Assembly (NCBI RefSeq): GCF_030272615.1
Contig: NC_081410.1
Coordinates: 226,227,415-226,291,414, forward strand
Reading direction: 5' to 3'
Length of the DNA stretch: 64,000 nt
Source of the DNA: Cryptomeria japonica
Taxonomy: Eukaryota > Streptophyta > Pinopsida > Cupressales > Cupressaceae
Below are positions 55,501 to 64,000 of this stretch, piece after piece. The notes beneath the pieces are model-generated. The model had not been told where the DNA came from, did not search any database, and saw nothing but the letters and a program-made list of their open reading frames with translations. The translations under genes and the position numbers were made by a program. The first letter of the stretch is position 1. Each line of letters opens with the position of its first letter.

Positions 55501-58500
55501 AAATTATAGCTAATTTCATTATAACCCACATGTATAAATTATAATTGATTTTAAATAAATGAAAATATTCAAATATTGATTTTTGTTGCTCATCTCGGGA
55601 CGTAGTTTGAGTGGCAGGATCAGGACCAAAAGTGTCACTAACAATGTTCTACAAGGTCAAATAAAGCACATGTATATAAATTAGGTTAAAACATGTGTTT
55701 TAATCTATTTAAAAGACCTACAAGTTGTTCATACAAAAAAGTTGAACCTAAAATGTAGTTGATGACTCCTGCAATTGACTTTGATCATAAAGGTTTGTAA
55801 ATCCCATCTCGATAGTGGTGTCAACTTACATAGATTTATACAACTCAAAATTATATGTGATTAATCTAGGTATTAGCACAAAAATATGATATACAAAATA
55901 ATTCCCAAAATTTATATGTGCTTAATATGGTATTAGAAAAAACTATATCCAATTTATGTGAAAAATATATAAATAAACTATAGTAAGAGTTCTACATTAA
56001 TCAGTTTATATCATTTAAAAGTTCAAAACATAAATAATTTAAAAACTATATTTGTGTTGATCATTTCATTTATTATAGTGTGAACTAACTTTGATATTTT
56101 ACCCTTCTACACATCTACTTTTACCACAAACACAATTAGAACAAACTTATGGCATCTTAAGGTCTAATAAATGGGACTGACTCATCCATTGGGTCTTCCT
56201 TGATTATAACTTGTGTGTCTCTTTGGTCAGTATTGACCTCTGAAGTTTTTTTCTTATTATGAGGGCAGTTTGAATGTTTCACAACTATGTGACTTTGTGT
56301 GAAACATGAAATAACCTTCAGGATTTTAGAAGCCAACTCGTTGGATTTCAGGGGGATGAGAAAGGAGATGGGAATAAACATGAAAACTACTAAACTAAGG
56401 TGAAACATCGATGCAGAGCTTTTACAACACTTCAAACCTTCCCCAATAAAAACACAAGGAAATATCAATTTTTGGAATTGAGCACAACACAACACAAACC
56501 TTTCATTGTTAGAAAAAATACACAAAGTTACACAAACATAATGTATGATATTCGAATTCTTACCATGTGAAGCACTTTTTAAGACTTGATAAAATGTATA
56601 GATCCTTCAAGATTTTCACAATAATTAACCATTCACAAGTTTCATCCATTGATAGCATATTCTAATTTCCTTATCCGAAGAGAATGGATGAGTGGAAAGT
56701 ATAAAAAACAAAGCATTTCCTAATGTCTAATTTAAACAAAGCATCCTATCCAAAAACACGTGGGATACCACGTGGCATGCCCGTGGGTTTTAGTGGTAAG
56801 AAATAATTTGCACCTTCAAGAGAGAGTGTCATGCTTCCACATGGTCCTCGATTTCCTACAAGAAAAATATTTCCAATGTCACGGAAATTTGTCATTAAAA
56901 ATCAAGCAAAAGTTTTGAAAAGAAACTTTATCGACTCTTACACTTCTTAAACAACGTTAGGATCATAAAAGGAAGATTACAAAGCATTGAATATTGAACT
57001 TTGTTTGAATGAGACACGCAACATTACTACAAAATTCTCTTGATGTGCAACGTGCGTCCCTCCTTAGAGTTGCACATAGGAAAGATATGTGGCAAGCACA
57101 AAGGTACAACTAGAATTAAAAGAGTTAACTACGTGACATATTTCACCAAAGTGCAAAAAGATTATATTGGCAACAAATTTAATGATCTTTAAGCAAACAA
57201 TGGAAGTGTCCCAATTCGAGCATGATTGATATGAAACTTTATGAAAAACGTAATGAGTCACTTCCTTGGAGAAAAGAAGAAATCCTTGCATTTATTATTA
57301 AAATTTATGACAAAGTTTTAGAAGCTTTCCAAATTATTTTTTTTCCTCATTGAGAATCTATGTGGGGAAGAAAATATTACCATAGTGCATAGACCTCTAG
57401 TTATTCTAGTGTGTGCATTGTGTTTCATTCCCTCTTTTCTCGAGGTGGGAAAAAACAAAAACCATGCTTTCATAAAGTTACATAACTGGGTCCGTCCCTC
57501 ATAGCCAATTAGATAGAGCTTTGTTTCTGGATAGGCGTCCATAGTCCCAACAAGGATATCACTTTGGTTTGCTTCGAGCATAGCTCTACTACCAGTCAAG
57601 CATATGTAGCTCTGGTAGAGTTACTCTTATCACCTGAGTGTTAATTATTTGAATTGTATTTTTCATTTCCGGACATTTACTTTTATATTTGGATTTAATT
57701 TGGTTGGCAATGAAGCTAGGTTGCCAGGTTGGAAACCAAAGTGGTAGCAAGGGAAACCTTGGGATTTTTCACTTTAAACAAGAACATATGTTTCTGTCAT
57801 ACCTCCACTTGGGAAAGCATTAAATTTTAGTATTATTATTGAATTCCATAGAGGTCAGTGTTGGCTTATGATATGACATTTGTCCATGTAGATATTCTTG
57901 AAAGGAAAACCAAAATCTTGTGAATTTTAGATCAAATCTTATGACAAATAAAAATAATAAATGCATTAGTTTCCTTTTAACTTGAAAAGGAAACCAAGTT
58001 TTCATATAATCCTTGTTGTCGTCAAAGGGGAAATTGTATTAATGGGCATTGATAATGAAATATTTACACATGCCAACCTAGCACCTCAAACTTAGTTCTA
58101 GAGACATGATTACTTGCCTCAAATTGTAGGCGGATGACTGCTTGTTCATGTGAGGGGAGCCAAAATTTTCTATAAAATGGAGCCATCTTGTTGGATAATG
58201 CATTCCAAATTTAGAAATCAAGCTTATTATTGTAGAGAGCATTAGCTTAATAGAGAAAGATTAGGCATAAATGGATACTCCAATTAGGCTTAGTGCTAAC
58301 AAAGCTCAATGAGCATTTATAGGACTAGTTACAGACCTACGTTTAGAGTGCCTACTCAACACTAACAATAACTTGGTGATTGTCGCCATGAAGTGGATTT
58401 TAGGAGAAGATTTACTAGTCAACAAGGTTCATTATAGAGTGGATACTAACATAGTGTATCACTTTGTGGGTTCTCTATTGGACTTAAGGGAGTTGAAGCC

Positions 58501-61315
58501 TGGAATAGTGAGGCTGACTAGGGGCCTATTTGGAAGTGACTACAGTGGTGGCTTGGATGAAGTTCTAGTTGTAGCTCAATATGGAATTGACATTCCCATT
58601 GTCATTGACCTGGGGGCGTACCTATAGAGGGATTCACTTGTGTCATGGATTCCCTTCATTTCAAATTTTAGGACCACCTCCATAGGAGAACATTGAGACC
58701 ATTCATCTCCTTCTTCATTCTTGAAGAAGGTAATAGGAGAAGATTCTAGTTTTGACTTATCTTAGTTAGAAGAGTTTAGGATCATGGTGTACAGATGGGA
58801 GTTGGATAATGATTATAGTGTGTCAAACAAGAGAGCCATCTTGGAGACTGACAAGGATGACAAGGATGAAGAAGATGGAGATGACAACCCTTTAGAGTTA
58901 CATGCACTCTTTTGCTTTTGATTTTTTGCTCACACTTGTGCCCCTTTTTACTAACAATTCTATGACTGATTTTGCAAACTATAGAAGGACCCATTTTAGA
59001 GTTTTCTAATTACCACGCTAAGGGTAAAAAAATATATTTATACTTCTACAAATTCGCATATAATGAATATATACAACTTTAAATATTTTTCAAAAAAAAT
59101 GTTTATGGTATTCCTGTTTTACATTTTGCTTCTACAAAAAAATTCTTTTCATCATGTCTAAAATGCACAAGTTAGGATAATGAATTTTCATTGTGAGAAC
59201 TATGCATGAAAATGAATAATCTTAAATATTCGAAAGAACACCAAATCTAGCCAAAACATAATAGTACTAGCTACTCTTTTGGTACAATAATTTAGATATG
59301 GCCTCTAGACATTGCATACAACAACTGATGCTGAATAGAAAATACCTATAACTAGATGAGGAAAGGTAGTATATTAAATCAACCACGCTCAAGCCTTAAC
59401 ATGTTATGTTCTTAAGTAGCATTGATTGTGAAAGAACAAAGATGCGTTGGTATTTTTGTGTCACTATTACCTAATAAACTTAGCATCATCTTGTGGCGAA
59501 ACTTTGTGAATTATCAATTTTGGATCTCCTATACGTGAAAGCTAAAAATCTTTGAGAAATTTGTAGACATTGTAGAACTGGAAACTCAAGCAACCACATG
59601 TAGGAACTCCTAAAAGGAAAGGGGTCAAAAACATGTGTACGAGTGCTCTTGGAGGGAAATTGGGAGCTATACATACTTATCCCCTTGAGGAGGAAAGGAC
59701 ATGTGTAGAAGCACTTATTGAAAACAAAACCACACCTACCTAAATGTATCCTAAACTAACCTAAACCTAAAAAGAATGAGACTAAACTAAACCATTATTA
59801 TGTTTTTCAAAATAACTTCCTTTTCTTCTCAATTTCTGATATTTTGCATGTTTCTAAACAAATGGTTGGAAATACAAAAATAACAAATAGCTAGCAGACT
59901 ATCTAAACATTTCCCATGCATCAAAGACCATGATGTATACCGTCCCCCCCCCCCCCGATATTGTATTCTAGTAGTGAGTGAGTGGGCGATCCTTCTTTCT
60001 TTTGAAACTCATATTCATGCTTTCAAGGAAACATGATTAGATGTAGCTAACAAGTTTCCTACCGAGCTAGATGTCAAATAGGGCATCAATGCGTAAATTT
60101 TAGGTACTCAATAATGAGACTACAACAACACACTGCCTCTTATGTACTTTTTCTATTGGTAGGAACTGGGCTTGATGACTATTTTGATGGTGTGGAAACT
60201 TTGTCTCTTTGATATTTCTAACAATCTTCTACTTTATGAGATGAAGAATTTACCTCTATGGATGAGTAGAAAAGTTCTTATTCATCCCAGAATTGATGTT
60301 CATCTATCTCTTCTTTTCTTTCTTCTTGAATAGGGAATTCTTTGCTTCATACAGATTTTCATGATTTCTTGTGAGGATAAAAAAACCTTCATATTCTCAT
60401 TTATCACTTTATTTGTTCCCAAAGTTGACTCAACACCTTGATTATTTGTGGAGGTCTGTTAAGTCTCTTGTTGTTCTGGTTTTGCCCCTAAAATTGACAT
60501 GAAATCATTTTTCCTTCATCCTTAAAGAAAAAGGGAAGGCCATGCAAGAAAAGGCATGACTCGTCAGCTACATCATTTTTGGAATCATAGTGGACATCTT
60601 ATTGTTGAGGTTGCTCATCATTTATTGCTTGTCTCTCTTCATGTGTGAATGGGACCTTGCAATCCCCATACTATTTCATCCTTTCCTTTTGTTCATGAGA
60701 ATAGTTTGATCTTCAGACAACTATCCCACCTTTGAGGAGTGAGATGGTGTGGAAATAAGAAATCCGAGAAGGAAATATGTGTCTTGAATAAGATATGGGA
60801 AACTTATGCAGGGATTCTCTGAGAGATAATAGATTGTGAGCCTTCGCAAGTAGACATTTCATGATTAGTGACCCCTTTTTTTGAAACTTAAAGTTTTGAA
60901 ATTAGGAGTCAATTTTTCTTTGCATACGAACCACCCTTTGTTCCTCATGACAAGCTAAGGTGCCCGAATTTTCTCTTGTTTCCCTTCTTGACTCTCTAAT
61001 TCTACTACTGTAGTCGGACATAGTAAGTGAACTAGTTCCGAAATCTCTATTTTTTGTTTTCAATAAACCTCAACTATTCTTGAAAACTCAACATTATTCC
61101 TCTAACATATCCATCACCAGAATCTTGTGCATTTGAGTATTAAGCAACATGATGGTCTAATAAATAAGGAGGATACGAGTAGGTTTGAGATCTACAGATC
61201 GGGGAAACTTGTTTATAGCTTGCTGCAGGAGGGAAATATGAAGCATAACCCAAGGTATGGTTAAACCTATGTTGTGAGTGATGGTATGATGAAAGAATAA
61301 GTATCCGGTGGAATA
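55501..61315. other. Long decayed region without recognised genes
   Basis: Three frames stand out only by length or composition: 56,157-56,525 minus (122 codons, ends DPMDESVPFIRP), 57,318-57,599 minus (93 codons) and 58,373-58,627 plus (84 codons, followed by related-looking broken sequence to 58,920). None shows a motif I know. A run of 13 C lies at 59,944-59,956. I see no RNA genes. Confidence 0.4.
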
Positions 61316-62729
61316 CTAAGAGCAAGGGGGGGGGGGTGAATCAGTATATTGAAAAATTGATACAAAGTTCCCAAGCTCAAGCTCAGTCAAACAATGTAAA
61401 CATATCTCATTTAAGATCAATATTCTTAGGAATACTTGACATTAACCGGTTTAACTGTTATGACAACTTTTAACAGTAAACACCTTCAATCTTGTAAACA
61501 TCAACAATGCCAAATCTTAACTCAACATATTCATCTCTCGATGCTTCTACTTAACATGCCTTATCAAAAGTTAACCAAATCAACAAATAAGATCACAACC
61601 ACAAAAGCATTCACCACTTGACACAAATGTTTATACGTGGAAAACCCAAATAGTTAAAAACCACGGTGAGATGGGACTCACAAGGATAGCTATTTGAACT
61701 CTTTCAAAGTTCACCTTGTTACGAGCCAAAGCCTGTTAGAGCTTTACAATAGGTCCTGTTAAGAACGAATTCTGGTTAGGAATCACCCAGTTAAGGGATT
61801 TACAAATATGCCTTGTTAGAAGCACAATACCCTGTTAGGAGTAACCTCGCTGGAGGATTTATGAATCCAAGTTAATGGACCACCTTGTTAGAGGATTTAA
61901 TGAGTAACCAAGCTTGTTAGAGCTTACCCGGTTAAGGGATTTTGCTTTTGCTGTAATTGTTAGAAAACAACAGGTTTTCTTGATCTATCTGAGTAGCACT
62001 ACATTTGCTTGATCGGATCCTTCTAAGCTTCAATCTGCCTTCACTCAAAGTGAAAATCCATTCACTGGTTGGGAAACAACACACTCAATAGGTTTTCTAC
62101 CAATCTTGCCAACAACCTTTACAAACAACTTGATCGACCTTAAATACAAATCAATTAGGTCGGTAACACAACAAAAACCTAATTCTCATCATTGAGATTA
62201 CAAACAAGTCAGTTCAATCTTGACTGTTAGAAATCATGACAATCTCTTCACATTCTTCAAGACAATTCCAACCTCTCCATGATCACCGCTCCATCGGACT
62301 TTGTAACTCATCACACGTTGTACATTAAATGCAATCCACTTTGCTGCTTCCCTAGATAATAAACAAACATGGCAAACCAATTTGAATTTATCCTCATACA
62401 ATGATCACACGTGTCTCCATCATTACTGCTCACCAGATAATAAACCAACAAACTTGATCAATTAGGGTTTAACAGCTGATAGGGTTTACCAGTTACATTA
62501 CATAGAAAGGTTTGACCCTTTACACCAGTTCACCGGTTCAACTCATAAAATTTACATACTGGTTACAACATCTTCTACAACTCTCTTCTTACGGGTTACT
62601 AGCCAATATAAAAAAAACAACAATATCAGCAATAACATGAATACCATTTAACGGTTCAATTGACATCAATGACAACATATCATTAATGCAATCTGTATGC
62701 AAAATGATAATAAACTCAAAATGCCAACA
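61316..62729 (-). mobile_element. 3' LTR of the copia element
   Basis: On the minus strand it starts TGTTGGCATTTTGAG at 62,729, right after the PPT, and ends near a GATTCACCCCCCCCC run (61,326-61,345). The exact end is uncertain. Copia LTR words (CGTGGTTTTTAACT, GGGTTTTCCACG) lie at 61,635-61,670. A short degenerate repeat of CCTGTTAGAG/CTTGTTAGAG words fills 61,730-61,945. Confidence 0.7.
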
Positions 62730-63111
62730 ATCTCCCCCTTTGGCATTGATGGCAATACAAATATCAATGCCTCTGATTGCTGCTGAGATTGGTGAATAGG
62801 AATCCTGGTTTACATTACCAAGTATTCACTTTGCTCTGTGTGTCTTCAGCTTGCCGGTGGTGAATAGGAATCCTGGTTTACATTACCAAGTATTCACCTT
62901 ATCAGACACATAATTATTCTCCTTAATCACATAATTCTTCTCCCCCTTTGACAACAATGCCAAAGTGAAAGTAAGACATTTAATTCTGTTCTCACCATGC
63001 ATCAACATCATTTTGCAACTTGATGCTCTCCTTGTGGAATACATCCACGCCTTCATCAATCCATATAAGATTCTACAAGTAATTCAGGGACTGATGCAAT
63101 CAACATCATGT
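62730..63111 (-). other. Copia 3' untranslated region with PPT
   Basis: The minus strand has CCAAAGGGGGAGAT directly before the LTR (62,730-62,743), the usual copia polypurine tract, and a second purine run at 62,938-62,950. Two identical 39-bp segments lie at 62,791-62,829 and 62,859-62,897. Confidence 0.75.
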
Positions 63112-64000
63112 TCAAATAACTTCATGAAGAGGGACAACCCCCAATTGACTTCTAAGATACTCAAAAGTGGTCTTAGGCAGAGGTTTGGTAAAGATATCTG
63201 CAAGCTTCTCCTTGGTAGAAACATGCTCCAAGATAACATCTTTACTTTGAACTTTTTCCCTCAAGAAGTGATATTTCAATTCAATGTGCTTAGTCCTTGT
63301 GTGCAAAACATAATTTTTAGAAATGTTTATTGCACTTGTATTATCACACAAAATATTTATAGGTTCTGAGATTTTCATCTTCAAACCTTCCAAAATATGC
63401 CTCATCCACTTAGCTTGTGTGCAATTCATATAAACTGCTATATATTCAGCTTCAATAATAGATTGTGAAGTGCAACTCTACTTTTTACTACTCCATGAGA
63501 CTAGCCTTCCTCCTAGAAAGAATGTTCCACCGGTAGTACTCTTCTGGTCATCAATATTTCTCGCCCAATCAGCATCTGTGTATGCCTGCAAGTCAAAATC
63601 TCCACCATATGGATACCATAATCCATAGTCAACAGTACCTTTCAGATATCTAAAGATTCTCTTAGTTGCCATCAATTGTGCCTCCTTTGAACTCTTCTGA
63701 AATCTAGCCACAATACCAACTACATGGGCAATATCTGATCGACTTTGAACAACATAGTGTAGTTTGCCAATCATTGACATGAATTCCTTTTCATCTACAG
63801 ACTTAGATGTATCTTCTTTGGTCAATTTACAATCTGTAACCATTGGGGTTCCAACTGGTTTACAGTCACTCATACCGAAAGTCTTCAAAATCTCCTTCAC
63901 ATACTTGGATTGAGTAATGAAAATACCATTCTTCATTTGCTGTATTTGTAAACCTATGAATTTTTTTATTTCCCCTACTAATGACATCTCTAATTCATTC
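63112..64000 (-). pseudogene. Copia pol, C-terminal part: reverse transcriptase end and RNase H
   Basis: The frame enters from the right edge (NELEMSLVGE), the end of a Ty1/copia reverse transcriptase: KKFIGLQIQQ, GIFITQSKYVKEILKTFGM, CKPVGTPM, DIAHVVGIVARF. RNase H follows with its acidic residues: YTDADWA, EAEYIA, LCDNTSAI and ADIFTKPLP. The frame ends at 63,112. One in-frame TAG at 63,478-63,480 replaces the Gln usual after SWSSKK, fitting a CAG to TAG change. The rest of the frame is intact, so this is a recently disabled copy. Gag, protease, integrase and the 5' LTR lie outside. The enzyme would copy element RNA and degrade the RNA strand in the particle. Confidence 0.92.

Overview
This is nuclear DNA of a land plant, most likely a gymnosperm such as a conifer. 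The basis is very low gene density, long decayed LTR retrotransposons nested in each other, several copia-type LTR ends, and fragments of two plant genes. The species cannot be told from the sequence. I see no rRNA, tRNA, CRISPR or bacterial-type features.

Layout: 1-12,470 holds two head-to-tail members (minus strand) of an unrecognised protein family of more than 1,000 residues. Copy 1 (1-3,053) is an uninterrupted open frame running off the left edge. Copy 2 (6,844-10,336) is broken by one TAG and one frameshift. Each lies downstream of a leader containing a tandem array of short hairpin-forming units. 12,471-14,693 carries the 3' end of a TIC62-like gene (plus strand): five exons with four FNR-binding repeats. 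16,181-24,511 contains LTR remnants and a truncated BTB/POZ gene copy (minus). 24,733-28,432 is a repeat (Y, copy A) interrupted by a 1.7-kb probable solo LTR. 28,433-41,430 is a third, heavily mutated member of the unknown protein family (plus strand), again behind a hairpin-rich repeat leader. It is split at 32,634-40,473 by a complete, recent, gag-only LTR retrotransposon (minus) with 5-bp target duplications, PBS, PPT and an intact 1,150-codon gag-protease-like frame. 42,544-45,198 is an X-Y-X' repeat block with Y copy B. 46,700-55,500 contains several copia-type LTR remnants, one with another hairpin array, and a 5'-truncated LINE with a 17-bp target duplication. 55,500-61,300 is featureless decayed sequence. 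61,316-64,000 is the 3' half of a copia element (minus): RT end, RNase H, PPT and 3' LTR.

How the parts relate: the only plausible working host gene segment is the TIC62-like 3' end, which would tether ferredoxin-NADP reductase in chloroplasts. The rest is mobile DNA. The observations most worth following are the three-member unknown protein family with its structured leaders, the paired hairpins at the 5' ends of three LTR-like segments (stems differ by compensating bases), and the recurrence of hairpin arrays in unrelated element families.
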